Shown: piece by piece, positions 8,879 through 17,882 of the stretch | How positions within the stretch are numbered: the stretch's first letter is position 1 | How the letters are laid out: each line of letters starts with the position of its first letter | Assembly: GCF_002797445.1 (NCBI RefSeq) | Contig: NZ_PGEP01000001.1 | Coordinates: forward strand, 599,001 to 663,000 | Direction of reading: 5' to 3' | Origin: Acidovorax sp. 69 | GTDB lineage: Bacteria > Pseudomonadota > Gammaproteobacteria > Burkholderiales > Burkholderiaceae_C | Length of the DNA stretch: 64,000 nt | Position numbers and translations under genes: made by a program | Notes under the pieces: generated by a model | Database searches by the model: none | What the model saw: only the letters and a program-made list of their open reading frames with translations | Told to the model about the DNA's origin: nothing

Positions 8879-9823
8879 ATGACGTTCGACAAGGCTTATC
8901 GTGGTGCGCGCCCGCGAAGTGGTGCGATAGAGCTCGACGAGCGGCGTTGGCGAGCCGCTGAACACATGTACACGGAAGAGCCTCTGGATGCGGTCCCCTC
9001 AGAGCAGATCCGCAGCTCCAGCAAGGGGCGGCCCTGGCACGGGATGTCCCTGTGGCACCAGCTTGCGGGCAACGATGATCTGTACATTCCCGCGGCCGGA
9101 AAGCATTGCATCATCGTGCGGCGTGGTCCTTCTACGGGACTCATGCAGCGCCACGGTTCCGCTACACATGTCAGCCAGTGGAATACGGGTGAGATCGTCC
9201 TGCTGCCCGAGCGTACCCCGAGCTTCTGGCGCACGGAGTTGGACCGTGACAATATCCATCTTGATCTTTCCCCCTTGTGGCTTGAACGGGTGCAAGAGGG
9301 TGAAGGACGTGCCGTAGCGCTGCGTAGTTGCTTTGGCGCAAAAGACCCGCTCCTGAGCCGGATGGTGCACATGCTGATGCTTTCGCTCGATGACAACAGC
9401 TCCATGCAGCCTCGGTTTGCAGAAGGTATCGCCACCAGCGTTGCGGTGCATCTCCTTGAGCACTACCGGGATTCAGATCCTCAGACGGAGCGAATCGCCT
9501 TGCTGTCGGCCCGGCAACTGAAACGGGTTGAGGATCTCGTCGAGTCTCAGATGGATGAGGCAGTCCCGTTGGAGGCCATGGCAGCACAGACCGGCCTCAG
9601 CGTCTTTCATTTTTCCCGCTGCTTCAAGGCAACGAGCGGCGAGACTCCCCATCAGTTCGTACTGAATCGGCGCCTGGACCGCGCCAAGACGCTGCTCTTG
9701 GATTCACAACGATCTGTTGCCGAGGTCGCTGCAGCGATCGGCTTTTCAACACCGTCCCATTTCGCACAGGCCTTCAAACGGCGGTGGGGAGCAACACCGG
9801 GGCAGTTTCGTCGAGACCACTAG
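8879..9823 (+). CDS. AraC/XylS-family transcriptional regulator
   Basis: A 314-residue protein. The C-terminal about 100 residues contain the two AraC helix-turn-helix motifs (LEAMAAQTGLSVFHFSRCFK and VAEVAAAIGFSTPSHFAQAF) followed by the family ending WGATPGQFRR. The N-terminal 200 residues would be the ligand-sensing part. It is the only obvious regulator in block 1, so it is the likely substrate-responsive activator of the surrounding genes. Its + orientation within the cluster suggests autoregulation. Confidence 0.9.
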   Translation: MTFDKAYRGARPRSGAIELDERRWRAAEHMYTEEPLDAVPSEQIRSSSKGRPWHGMSLWHQLAGNDDLYIPAAGKHCIIVRRGPSTGLMQRHGSATHVSQWNTGEIVLLPERTPSFWRTELDRDNIHLDLSPLWLERVQEGEGRAVALRSCFGAKDPLLSRMVHMLMLSLDDNSSMQPRFAEGIATSVAVHLLEHYRDSDPQTERIALLSARQLKRVEDLVESQMDEAVPLEAMAAQTGLSVFHFSRCFKATSGETPHQFVLNRRLDRAKTLLLDSQRSVAEVAAAIGFSTPSHFAQAFKRRWGATPGQFRRDH

Positions 9824-9974
9824 TTCGACCGCAGGTTTCAGACAAAACCCGCAAGATATCGATAGTTGAAAAGGTCAGGGTTCCCATACTGCTGTTCGCG
9901 CGCCAAGCTTATCGGTCCGGCATCCATGCTCGGGCGATGTGCTGGCGCCACAAGAACTTCATTTGGGGACATAC

Positions 9975-10961
9975 ATGATTTCTCGACGTGCTCTTCTGCA
10001 GTCTTCCGTCGCACTGCCATTCGCAACCAACACGCTCGCTCAGCCAGCATCCGCATTTCCTCGGAAAGCGATTACATGGGTGGTGCCTTATCCAGCTGGT
10101 GGGTTTGGTGATGCCGTGTCCCGAGTGCTCACGCAGCATTTGGCGACCACGCTAAAACAGCCTGTGATCGTGGACAACCGCCCTGGCGCGGGCGGGCAGA
10201 TTGCTGCGGCCTACGTGAAGCAGCAACCGGCTGATGGCCACACGCTGTTCTACGGAGACATCGGGCCGTTCGCAATGAATGCGGCTCTCTACCCAAAGCT
10301 GAGCTACGACACTCTCAAGGACTTCGCGCCTTTGACGCGCCTGCTCACTTCTTCGCTCATCCTTGTGGTGCCCGCCAACAGCCCCTTCAAGACGCTGGAC
10401 GACCTCATCAAGGCCGCAAAGTCAGCCAAAGACGACAAGAGCCTGATGTATGGCTCGTTCGGTATTGGCAGCCAGCCGCATATCTGGGTTGAGATGCTGA
10501 AGCGGGAGACCAAGGGCAAGTTCCAGCATGTGGCCTACAAGGGGGCGGCCCCTGCTGTCCAGGACCTCATGGGCGGCCACATCGACATGATGTTGGATGT
10601 GACGGCCAACAGCATGCCGTACGTGTTGGAAGGCAAGCTGCGGGCGCTTGCAGTGGTCGGCAGCGAAAAGCGGCTGGAAAAGCTCCCCCAGGTGCAGACC
10701 TTGTCTGAGCTCGGCTATCCGGCGCTCAACATCCCCGGTTGGACGGGCGTTGTTGTTCGTGCGGGCACGCCAACGGACATCATGACGCAGCTGCACACGG
10801 CCGTGGCACAGGCGGTTCAGTCGGATGAGATCAAACGCCGGTTTGGCGACCTCGGCGTTGTTCCAGCACCCCAAAGTTCGGTGGACTTTGCACGCTACAT
10901 CCAGACGGAAACTGAGCGCTGGGGTTCGGTGATTCGGGGCGCTGGTGTGGTGCTTGAATAG
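9975..10961 (+). CDS. Bug/TctC-family periplasmic solute-binding protein
   Basis: A 328-residue protein; ATG 9975 follows a GGGGAC Shine-Dalgarno-like stretch. The signal sequence (ISRRALLQSSVALPF) has a twin-arginine pair and ends near LAQP. The Bug motifs WVVPYPAGGFGDAVSRVL, DNRPGAGGQIAA and VAYKGAAPAVQDLMGG are present. It is the third orphan Bug protein in block 1 and sits just after the AraC regulator, so it may belong to that regulator's own target unit. Confidence 0.9.
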   Translation: MISRRALLQSSVALPFATNTLAQPASAFPRKAITWVVPYPAGGFGDAVSRVLTQHLATTLKQPVIVDNRPGAGGQIAAAYVKQQPADGHTLFYGDIGPFAMNAALYPKLSYDTLKDFAPLTRLLTSSLILVVPANSPFKTLDDLIKAAKSAKDDKSLMYGSFGIGSQPHIWVEMLKRETKGKFQHVAYKGAAPAVQDLMGGHIDMMLDVTANSMPYVLEGKLRALAVVGSEKRLEKLPQVQTLSELGYPALNIPGWTGVVVRAGTPTDIMTQLHTAVAQAVQSDEIKRRFGDLGVVPAPQSSVDFARYIQTETERWGSVIRGAGVVLE

Positions 10962-10973
10962 GCGGGGGATCTG

Positions 10974-11750
10974 ATGAGCTCCACGCTGTTCGACCTCAAA
11001 GGAAAGGTAGTACTGGTCACCGGTGCAACCGGCGGTCTCGGTCTGGCCATCGTTCAGGCGATGAGTGAACATGGCGCGATCGTCCTCGTCTCGGATCTGG
11101 ACCCTGTGCTGTGCGCCAGGTCGGTAGATAGGATCCGGCGTGCGTGCGGTATCGCGCACGACTTGCCCGCTGATCTGTCGAGGCTCGACGCGGCTGCGGA
11201 ACTCGCGGCTTCTGCACTGGCGCTATACGGCCGGGTAGACGTTCTGATCTGTAACGCAGGCATGCAGGGCCCTGCGGGGCCAATCGGGCAAGCATCACCC
11301 GCTGACTGGCAGCGCGTTGTCGACCTCAATCTACGAGCATCTGTGGAGTTGACGACTGCCCTGCTACCAAAGATGGCCATGCACCCTGGCAGCAGCGTCA
11401 TTCTGATGTCGAGCATCGCTGGCCTGCGCGGGAACAAATCTATCGGCCTTTACGGCGTCTCCAAGGCAGCTCTTGCACAGTTCGCGCGTAATCTGGCAGT
11501 GGAGTGGGGGCCTCTTGGTGTTCGTGTGAACTCCATCTCGCCAGGCCTGATTCGCACACCTCTCTCGGCCTCGTTCATCGACAACCCCTCTGCCATTGAG
11601 CGGAGGCTGTCGCTCACGCCACTGCGCCGGGTTGGGGAGCCGCACGAAATCGCTGGTGTAGCCGTGATGCTGGCCAGCCCCGCAGGTGGCTTCATCACCG
11701 GGCACAACCTCGTCGTTGATGGTGGAACAACCATCAGCGACGGAAACTGA
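10974..11750 (+). CDS. short-chain dehydrogenase/reductase (classical SDR)
   Basis: A 258-residue protein with cofactor motif TGATGGLGLA, the NAG motif (CNAGMQGP), catalytic serines near 146-147 (MSSIAG) and the Tyr160-x3-Lys164 pair (YGVSKAA). The C-terminal VDGGTTISDG is also typical. SDRs of this size oxidise or reduce alcohols and ketones with NAD(P). It lies 12 bp after a Bug gene and 19 bp before the FAH-fold gene, so all three are probably co-transcribed. Confidence 0.92.
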   Translation: MSSTLFDLKGKVVLVTGATGGLGLAIVQAMSEHGAIVLVSDLDPVLCARSVDRIRRACGIAHDLPADLSRLDAAAELAASALALYGRVDVLICNAGMQGPAGPIGQASPADWQRVVDLNLRASVELTTALLPKMAMHPGSSVILMSSIAGLRGNKSIGLYGVSKAALAQFARNLAVEWGPLGVRVNSISPGLIRTPLSASFIDNPSAIERRLSLTPLRRVGEPHEIAGVAVMLASPAGGFITGHNLVVDGGTTISDGN

Positions 11751-11769
11751 ACGCACAGGACAACAGATC

Positions 11770-12756
11770 ATGAAATTTGCAACTTTGAAATCAGAGAGTG
11801 AGGACGGGCGCCTGATCGTCGTCTCACGTGATTTGAAACACGCCGCCGACGCGTCCGCAGTGGCGCTGAATTTGCAAGAGGCTGTTCGCAACTGGGACAG
11901 CTGCGTCTCGCAACTGCGAGCGCTCTACGAGCAGCTCAACGCGGGTAGCCTTGCGAATGCATTTGCGTTCGATCCGAAGCAGTGTGCCGCTCCATTGCCG
12001 CGTTCTCCTCAGTGGTGCGATGCCTCGGCGTTCTTGAATCACGGTCGTTTGATGGAGCGTGCTTTCAATACGGCGCCCATTCCTGACATGGACACGATTC
12101 CCCTCATGTACCAGGGCGCGAGTGATGACTTCCTCGGCCCTCATCAGGACGTCCCGCTTCCCAGCGAGTCGGATGGCATCGACTTCGAGGGCGAATTCGG
12201 CGTCATCGTTGGGCCCGTCGAAATGGGTGCCACAGCGGAAAAAGCTGAGCAATCGATCCGGCTTCTGGTGCAGATCAACGATTGGAGCCTGCGCGTGCTG
12301 GGGCCTCGCGAGATGCGCACGGGCTTCGGGTTCCTTCAGGCGAAGCCGTCCTGCAGCTTTGCACCTGTCGCCGTCACGCCGGACGAGCTCGGCGATGCCT
12401 GGCGCGAGGGTCGGGTCCAGTTGCGGCTCCACGTCGCATGGAATGGTGAGCGCTTTGGCGAGCCGCATGGTGGGGAGATGAACTTCAGCTTCGGTCAGCT
12501 CATTGCCCATGCAGCGCGGACGCGCCGCCTGTCCGCGGGAACCATCGTTGGTTCGGGAACAGTTTCGAACGTCGAGCGAGGGGCTGGCTCAGCGTGCATC
12601 GCCGAGCGGCGTGTCATCGAAATGATCGATCAAGGGAAGGCGGAGACCGGCTTCATGAAATTCGGCGATCGGGTCCAGATGGTGGCCAGGTTCGCCGACG
12701 GTACTGCAGGGCCATTCGGCGAGATCGACCAGCGTGTCGTTGAGTTCTCTCGATGA
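11770..12756 (+). CDS. fumarylacetoacetate hydrolase-family enzyme
   Basis: A 328-residue protein; ATG 11770 is preferred to the longer frame overlapping the SDR gene. The metal site typical of the FAH fold is visible: Glu140 and Glu142 (DFEGEFG) and Asp171 (QINDWSLR). Gly-rich GTIVGSGTVSN and the ending GDRVQMVARFADG fit the family. In aromatic degradation such enzymes hydrolyse acylpyruvates or hydrate/decarboxylate dienoates after ring cleavage. It overlaps the next gene by 4 bp. Confidence 0.9.
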   Translation: MKFATLKSESEDGRLIVVSRDLKHAADASAVALNLQEAVRNWDSCVSQLRALYEQLNAGSLANAFAFDPKQCAAPLPRSPQWCDASAFLNHGRLMERAFNTAPIPDMDTIPLMYQGASDDFLGPHQDVPLPSESDGIDFEGEFGVIVGPVEMGATAEKAEQSIRLLVQINDWSLRVLGPREMRTGFGFLQAKPSCSFAPVAVTPDELGDAWREGRVQLRLHVAWNGERFGEPHGGEMNFSFGQLIAHAARTRRLSAGTIVGSGTVSNVERGAGSACIAERRVIEMIDQGKAETGFMKFGDRVQMVARFADGTAGPFGEIDQRVVEFSR

Positions 12757-13703
12757 GCCACGTCATGGTGACAGGAAGCCAAGGCTTCATAGCGCAAGTT
12801 CTGATCAGGCGGCTGTTGAAGGACGGTCTGGGGGGGCAATCCGTCACACGTCTCACTGCGGTCGATATGGCATTCGAAGAAGGCATGGTCGATGACTCCC
12901 GCATTGACCGAGTCGCAGGCAGCATTCATGACCAGGCTGTGCAGTTCGCAGCGCTTCGGGAGGCACCGGACGTCATCTTTCACCTGTCAAGCGTCCCTGG
13001 TGGCGCTGCAGAGCGCAACCCTGACCTTGGGCGCCGGGTCAACTTGGACGCGACACTCGCGTTGCTCGAAAGCTGCAGAACGCTTGCGCGACCACCGCGC
13101 TTTGTCTATGCGAGTTCAGTCGCGGTGTATGGCGAGCAGCTTCCAGCGTCCATGGATGAAGACGCACCGCCTGCCCCGGCGTTGACATACGGCGCGCACA
13201 AGCTCGCATGCGAAATCCTGCTTGCCGACGCAAGCCGTCGTGGCTGGGTGGATGGCTGCTCGCTCAGGCTGCCGGGCGTCGTGGCGCGGCCAGGGGATGG
13301 CGAGGGCCTGATGTCTTCCTTCATGAGCCAGATTTTCTGGCGCCTCGCGAATGGCGAGCCCATCACGCTTCCCGTCTCTGCGGGCGCAACCTGTTGGTGG
13401 ATGTCGGTAGGTGCTTGCGTCGATAACTTGCTGCACACCGCTGCAATGGACTCATCAAAATGGGGTGCTCACAGGTGCTATCAATTGCCCGTGCTGCATC
13501 TGAGCATTGAGCAGGTGGTGGTCGGCCTGGAGGCGGAGTTTGGCCGCCCCGTTGCCGGCCTCGTGCAGTACGAGCCGAATCCGCTGATTGAACGTCTCTT
13601 TGGGTCTTCACCTCCAATGCGTACGCCATCGGCTGAAGCAATTGGCCTATGCCACGACGGAAACCTCTCGCGTCTGGTGCGTCGCGCCGTGACCCATGAC
13701 TAG
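12753..13703 (+). CDS. extended SDR, NAD-dependent epimerase/dehydratase family (DenD-like)
   Basis: A 316-residue protein with the extended-SDR cofactor motif VTGSQGFIAQ, the serine region FVYASSVAVYG and the catalytic Tyr146-x3-Lys150 pair (YGAHK). The sequence resembles D-erythronate dehydrogenase (DenD)-type enzymes more than UDP-sugar epimerases. It starts inside the FAH stop (ATGA) and is the last gene of block 1, followed by a strong terminator. A role on a hydroxy-acid intermediate is inference. Confidence 0.85.
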   Translation: MSHVMVTGSQGFIAQVLIRRLLKDGLGGQSVTRLTAVDMAFEEGMVDDSRIDRVAGSIHDQAVQFAALREAPDVIFHLSSVPGGAAERNPDLGRRVNLDATLALLESCRTLARPPRFVYASSVAVYGEQLPASMDEDAPPAPALTYGAHKLACEILLADASRRGWVDGCSLRLPGVVARPGDGEGLMSSFMSQIFWRLANGEPITLPVSAGATCWWMSVGACVDNLLHTAAMDSSKWGAHRCYQLPVLHLSIEQVVVGLEAEFGRPVAGLVQYEPNPLIERLFGSSPPMRTPSAEAIGLCHDGNLSRLVRRAVTHD

Positions 13704-14003
13704 TCGCATGGACTAACCATGGCGATGAGAGGTGCCACCTCTCACCTCGATCCTTTAGCTGCACGACTCGTTTAAATCGGCAGCCTGTCTTCAGCAACTT
13801 CGAAGGAGTCTTCTGCATTGGCACGCAGAAGGCTCCTTCGTGTTTTCCAACGCGTCTTTCACGCTGACTATTTTGGGTCACGCTGCCGGGAAAACCCTAA
13901 TAAGTTGACATTGCAACTGGTTGGCAAAGCAACCATAATTTGACGCATATCAACCGACTTGCGGCATCCTTTCCACGCAAGCGCCAAACCCTGGAGACTC
14001 TCC
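13704..14003 (+). promoter_or_regulatory. intergenic region with putative promoter/operator of the Liv-type block
   Basis: This 300-bp gap holds the terminator above and then an AT-richer segment. A TTGACA box (13905-13910) and a CATAAT box (13934-13939) are visible, but the 23-bp spacing is too long for a simple sigma-70 pair. A small inverted repeat GGTTG-N6-CAACC (13919-13934) lies between them and could be an operator for the MarR protein at 18.6 kb. This assignment is speculative. Confidence 0.3.
13801..13848 (+). terminator. rho-independent terminator closing block 1
   Basis: A 16-bp stem (CGAAGGAGTCTTCTGC at 13801-13816 pairing with 13825-13840, one G-U pair) with an 8-nt loop, followed by TGTTTTCC. 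It lies about 100 bp after the last gene of the catabolic operon and separates it from the Liv-type transporter block. Confidence 0.8.
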
Positions 14004-15200
14004 ATGAACCCCATCCGTCGCACTGTCACCTGCGCGCTGCTTGCAGCGTCCGGCCTGGCCCTGGCATCCACTCAGGCCCTGGCGCAAAACACCGCCGTCA
14101 AGGTGGGGGTCGTGGGGCCGTTCTCGGGCCCGTTCGCGCACTACGGCGCACTGTTCAAGGCCGCGGCCGAGGCCTATGTGACCAGCCAGGGCGGCAAGCT
14201 TGCGGGCAAGGACATCGAGTTCATCTACCGCGACACGGGCGGCCCCAACCCCGGCCAGACCAAGACCCTGGTGCAGGAGCTGATCGTGAAGGACAAGGTG
14301 GACTACCTGGGCGGCTTCGTCTTCACGCCCAATGCACTGGCCGTGGCGCCGCTGATCCAGCAGTCGCAGACGCCGACCGTCATCTTCAACGCCGCGACCT
14401 CGGCCATCACCGAAAAATCGGAGTACTTCATCCGCACCAGCTACACGCTGTGGCAGGTCACGGTGCCCATCGCCCAGTGGGCGGCCAAGAAGGACATGAA
14501 GAAGGTGGTGACCGCCGTGACCGACTACGGCCCCGGCATCGACGCCGAGACGGCTTTCAAGGCCGAGTTCACCAAGCAGGGCGGCGCGGTCGTAGAGAGC
14601 ATCCGCATGCCCATCGCCACCACCGATTTCGGGCCCTTCGTGCAGCGCATCAAGGCCAGCGGCGCGCAGGCGGTGTACACCTTCCTGCCCGGCGGCCCGC
14701 CCAACCTGGGCTTCGTCAAGGCCTACAACGAGAACGGCCTGGCCAAGGCGGGCGTGCAGTTCCTGGGCACGGCCGAGACCGACGAGTTCGACCTGCAGAA
14801 GTTCGGCGACTCGGCCCTGGGCCTGACCACCGCGTTCCACTACTCGGGCGCCCACGACTCGCCCGAGAACAAGAAATTCGTTGACGCCCTCAAGAAGCGC
14901 GACCCCGCCGCCGTGGCCAACTACGCCACGGTGGGGGCGTGGGACGGCATGTATGTGATCCACAAGATGATCGAAGCCACTGGCGGCAAGAAGGACGGCG
15001 CCAAAGCCCTGGCCACCGCGCGCAGCCTGCAGTGGGAAAGCCCGCGCGGCCCGGTGCGCATCGATGCGAAGACGCGCCACATCACGCAGAACGTCTACCT
15101 GCGCAAGGTGGAGCGAGCAACTGGACAAGGCGGCCAACTGGTCAACAAGGAGGTGCAGAGCTTCGGCCCGCACGGCGACTACGGGCTCGATGCCAAGTAA
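14004..15200 (+). CDS. branched-chain-amino-acid-type ABC transporter, periplasmic binding protein
   Basis: A 398-residue protein; ATG 14004 follows GGAGACTCTCC. A Sec signal peptide ends at ALAQN. The mature part is a LivJ/LivK-type type I periplasmic binding fold (KVGVVGPFSGPFAHYG at its start; DFGPFVQRIKASGAQAVYTF in the middle). In Comamonadaceae such proteins often bind aromatic acids rather than Leu/Ile/Val, which suits the O-demethylation genes downstream. It is the first gene of a five-gene importer operon. Confidence 0.92.
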   Translation: MNPIRRTVTCALLAASGLALASTQALAQNTAVKVGVVGPFSGPFAHYGALFKAAAEAYVTSQGGKLAGKDIEFIYRDTGGPNPGQTKTLVQELIVKDKVDYLGGFVFTPNALAVAPLIQQSQTPTVIFNAATSAITEKSEYFIRTSYTLWQVTVPIAQWAAKKDMKKVVTAVTDYGPGIDAETAFKAEFTKQGGAVVESIRMPIATTDFGPFVQRIKASGAQAVYTFLPGGPPNLGFVKAYNENGLAKAGVQFLGTAETDEFDLQKFGDSALGLTTAFHYSGAHDSPENKKFVDALKKRDPAAVANYATVGAWDGMYVIHKMIEATGGKKDGAKALATARSLQWESPRGPVRIDAKTRHITQNVYLRKVERATGQGGQLVNKEVQSFGPHGDYGLDAK

Positions 15201-15239
15201 GGCACCGGTACCTGGGGCCCCATTGGATCAGCCGTCACC

Positions 15240-16097
15240 GTGAACACGCTTTTCAACATCCTCATCGACGGGCTGGCCTACGGCATGGTGCTGTTCGTCA
15301 TCGCCGTCGGCCTGTCGGTCACGCTGGGTCTGATGCGCTTCGTGAACCTCAGCCATGGCGCCTTTGCCATGGTGGGCGGCTACTGCGCGGCCTGGCTCAC
15401 CCGGGAGGCGCAATGGAGCTTCTGGCTCGCCGTGCCGCTGGCGATTGCCGCCACCGGGCTGCTGGGCGCCGTGCTCGAATCGCTGGTGCTGCGCCACCTG
15501 TACCGGCGCAAGGAGCTGGACCAGGTGCTCTTCACCATCGGCCTGAGCTTCGTGCTGATTGCCGCCACCAATGCCATTGCCGGGCCCCAGGTGCAGCTCA
15601 TCACGCTGCCTCCGCTGCTGGCCGGCTCGGTGGACCTGGGCTTTCGCACGCTGCCCGCGCAGCGCCTGCTGGTCATTGCCGCAGGCCTGGCCGTGGCGGC
15701 AGCGGCCGCGTGGACCGTCGCACGCACCCGCTTTGGCGTGTGGCTGCGCGCCGCGGTGGACCACAGCGGCACCGCCTCGACCCTGGGCATACCGATCCGC
15801 ACCGTGCAGTGCGCCAGCTTTGCGGCAGGCGCCGCGCTGGCCGGCTTCGGCGGCATCCTGGGGGCAGAGCTCATGCCGCTGGAGCCGTACTACGCCCTCA
15901 AGTACCTGGTGCTGGTGCTCGTGGTGGTGGCCGTGGGCGGCATGGGCAGCATCGCGGGCTCGCTCGCTGCGGCCGTGCTGCTGGGCACCATCGAGACGGC
16001 CAGCCGCTACCTGGCTTCCGAATGGGGCAGCCTGTTCTTCTTCGTCGCCATGGCCGCGCTGCTGGCCTGGCGCCCCCACGGTCTCCTGAAACGATGA
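15240..16097 (+). CDS. livH: ABC transporter permease, LivH type
   Basis: A 285-residue inner-membrane protein starting at GTG 15240, with about eight hydrophobic helices. It shows LivH motifs such as GLMRFVNLSHGAFAMVGGY near the N-terminus and the cytoplasmic loop near GGMGSIAGSLAAA. It overlaps livM by 4 bp (ATGA at 16094-16097), as permease pairs of this family often do. It forms the translocation channel with the next gene product. Confidence 0.92.
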   Translation: MNTLFNILIDGLAYGMVLFVIAVGLSVTLGLMRFVNLSHGAFAMVGGYCAAWLTREAQWSFWLAVPLAIAATGLLGAVLESLVLRHLYRRKELDQVLFTIGLSFVLIAATNAIAGPQVQLITLPPLLAGSVDLGFRTLPAQRLLVIAAGLAVAAAAAWTVARTRFGVWLRAAVDHSGTASTLGIPIRTVQCASFAAGAALAGFGGILGAELMPLEPYYALKYLVLVLVVVAVGGMGSIAGSLAAAVLLGTIETASRYLASEWGSLFFFVAMAALLAWRPHGLLKR

Positions 16098-17116
16098 ACC
16101 CCACCATGCAAAACCCCGTGCAGGCAGGCGCTGCCGTGGCCGCGCCCGCGCAGCCACCCGCCGACCCTGCTGCGCCGCGCTGTGCGCCGCCCTGGCGCGC
16201 ACCCCTGTTGCTGCTGGTCGCAGGCCTGGCGGCCTGCGCTCTGTTCCCGGACCAGTTGGGCCTCATCACGCGCATCTTCATCACCGGCCTGTTCGTGCTC
16301 TCGCTCGACCTGGTGGTGGGCGTGGCCGGCCTGGCCACGCTGGGGCATGCGGCCCTGTTCGGCCTGGGCGCCTATGCAGCCGGCATCTTTGCGCTGCATG
16401 CCCATGCCGATCCGCTGCTGGGCCTGGCCGTGGGCATGGCGGCCGGGGCGCTGCTGGCGCTGCTGTCGGGCGCCTTCCTGCTGCGCTACGAGGGCTTCAC
16501 CTTCCTCATGCTGACGGTGGCGATCTCGCAGATCGTGCTCAACCTGGTGCAGAAGGCCCGCCACTGGACGGGCGGGGACGACGGCCTCTCGGGCTTCACC
16601 ATGGCCCCGTTGCTGGGCCGCTTCACCTTCGATCTGGAGGGCAAGGTGGCCGCGGTGTATGCGCTGGTGGTGCTGGTGCTGCTGTTCTATGTGGCGCAGC
16701 GCTTCGTGCAGTCGCCATTCGGCCTGGCCGTGCGCGGCATCCACGAAAACCGCGCCCGCATGGCGGCCCTCGGCACGCCCGTGTTCCGCCGGCTGTGGCT
16801 GTTGTACACGGTGGCCGGTGCCCTGGCGGGCGCGGCCGGCGCCCTCTCGGCCCAGACCAACGCGGTGGTGGGCACCGACAGCCTGTCGTTCGCCCTGTCG
16901 GCCGAGGCGCTGGTGATGCTCGTCCTGGGCGGGGCAGGGCAGCTGACCGGTGCGCTTGTGGGCGCCACGGTGTTCACGCTGCTGCACCATACGGCCGCCT
17001 CCATCAACCCCTACCACTGGCTGTTCGTGGTGGGTGGGCTGCTGATGCTGGTGGTGCTGGTGCCGCCCGCGAAGGCCTGGGGCTGGCTGCGCCGCCTTGC
17101 AGGAGGTGTGCGATGA
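16094..17116 (+). CDS. livM: ABC transporter permease, LivM type
   Basis: A 340-residue membrane protein. The true start is taken as ATG 16094, which overlaps the livH stop; longer frames run through livH and the binding protein. A proline/alanine-rich cytoplasmic N-terminus is followed by about nine helices. Typical LivM segments include LVVGVAGLATLGHAALFGLGAY and the EAA-like loop VRGIHENRARMAALG. Its end overlaps the ATPase start by 4 bp. Confidence 0.92.
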   Translation: MNPTMQNPVQAGAAVAAPAQPPADPAAPRCAPPWRAPLLLLVAGLAACALFPDQLGLITRIFITGLFVLSLDLVVGVAGLATLGHAALFGLGAYAAGIFALHAHADPLLGLAVGMAAGALLALLSGAFLLRYEGFTFLMLTVAISQIVLNLVQKARHWTGGDDGLSGFTMAPLLGRFTFDLEGKVAAVYALVVLVLLFYVAQRFVQSPFGLAVRGIHENRARMAALGTPVFRRLWLLYTVAGALAGAAGALSAQTNAVVGTDSLSFALSAEALVMLVLGGAGQLTGALVGATVFTLLHHTAASINPYHWLFVVGGLLMLVVLVPPAKAWGWLRRLAGGVR

Positions 17117-17877
17117 GCGGCGCTGCCACCATGGCCACACCCACCTTGCTCGACGTGCAGGCGCTGGATAAGCGCTTTGGCGGGCTGCACGTCACGCGCA
17201 AGGTGTCGTTCCAGCTGCGCGCGGGCGACCGTCTGGCCTTGATCGGCCCCAACGGTGCGGGCAAGACCACGCTGGTCAACCAGATCAGCGGCGTGCTGGC
17301 GCCCAGCGCCGGCCAGATCTGGCTGCGCGGCGCGGACGTCACGCGCACCAGCCAGGCCGAGCGTGTGCGCGCCGGCCTGGCCCGCACCTTCCAGATCACC
17401 ACGCTGGCACCGCACTTTCCGGTGCAGCGCCAGGTGGAGCTGGCACTGTTTGAGCGCGAGGGCCTCACCGGCCGCCTGTGGCGCAGCATCGACGCCTACC
17501 CCGCGCTGGAGGCCGAGGCCCAGGACATCCTGGCCCGCTTCGGTCTGCGGGCGCATGCCGCCACGGCCACGCAGGACCTGGCCTATGGCGAGCAGCGCCT
17601 GATCGAAATGGCCTTGGCCCTGGCATTGCGACCCCAGGTGCTGCTGCTGGACGAGCCCATGGCCGGCGTGCCCAAGGGCGACGGCGCCCGTCTGCTGGCC
17701 GCGCTGGACGCGCTTCCCGTCGACCTGGCCGTGCTCATCATCGAGCACGACATGGACCTGGTGTTCCGCTTTGCCACCCGCATCGTGGTGCTGGCCGAGG
17801 GCGCCGTGCTGGCCGACGGCTCGCCCGACGAGATCCGCCGCGACCCGCGTGTGCGCGCCGCCTACCTGGGAGGTTGA
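17113..17877 (+). CDS. livG: ABC transporter ATPase, LivG type
   Basis: A 254-residue ATP-binding subunit; ATG 17113 is preceded by AGGAGGTGTGCG, a near-perfect ribosome site inside livM. Walker A is GPNGAGKTT, Walker B is VLLLDEPMAG, and the signature is LAYGEQRLIEMALAL, the normal LivG variant of LSGGQ. The extra loop around residues 95-145 is typical of LivG. It energises the importer with LivF. Confidence 0.93.
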   Translation: MSGAATMATPTLLDVQALDKRFGGLHVTRKVSFQLRAGDRLALIGPNGAGKTTLVNQISGVLAPSAGQIWLRGADVTRTSQAERVRAGLARTFQITTLAPHFPVQRQVELALFEREGLTGRLWRSIDAYPALEAEAQDILARFGLRAHAATATQDLAYGEQRLIEMALALALRPQVLLLDEPMAGVPKGDGARLLAALDALPVDLAVLIIEHDMDLVFRFATRIVVLAEGAVLADGSPDEIRRDPRVRAAYLGG

Positions 17878-17882
17878 GAACC

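Noticed and set aside
13950..15173. 407-residue open frame on the minus strand
   Set aside because: It is an antisense shadow of the Liv-type binding-protein gene caused by high GC at third codon positions.
17113..17877. Defective ABC signature in LivG (LAYGEQR instead of LSGGQ)
   Set aside because: This variant is normal for LivG-type ATPases.
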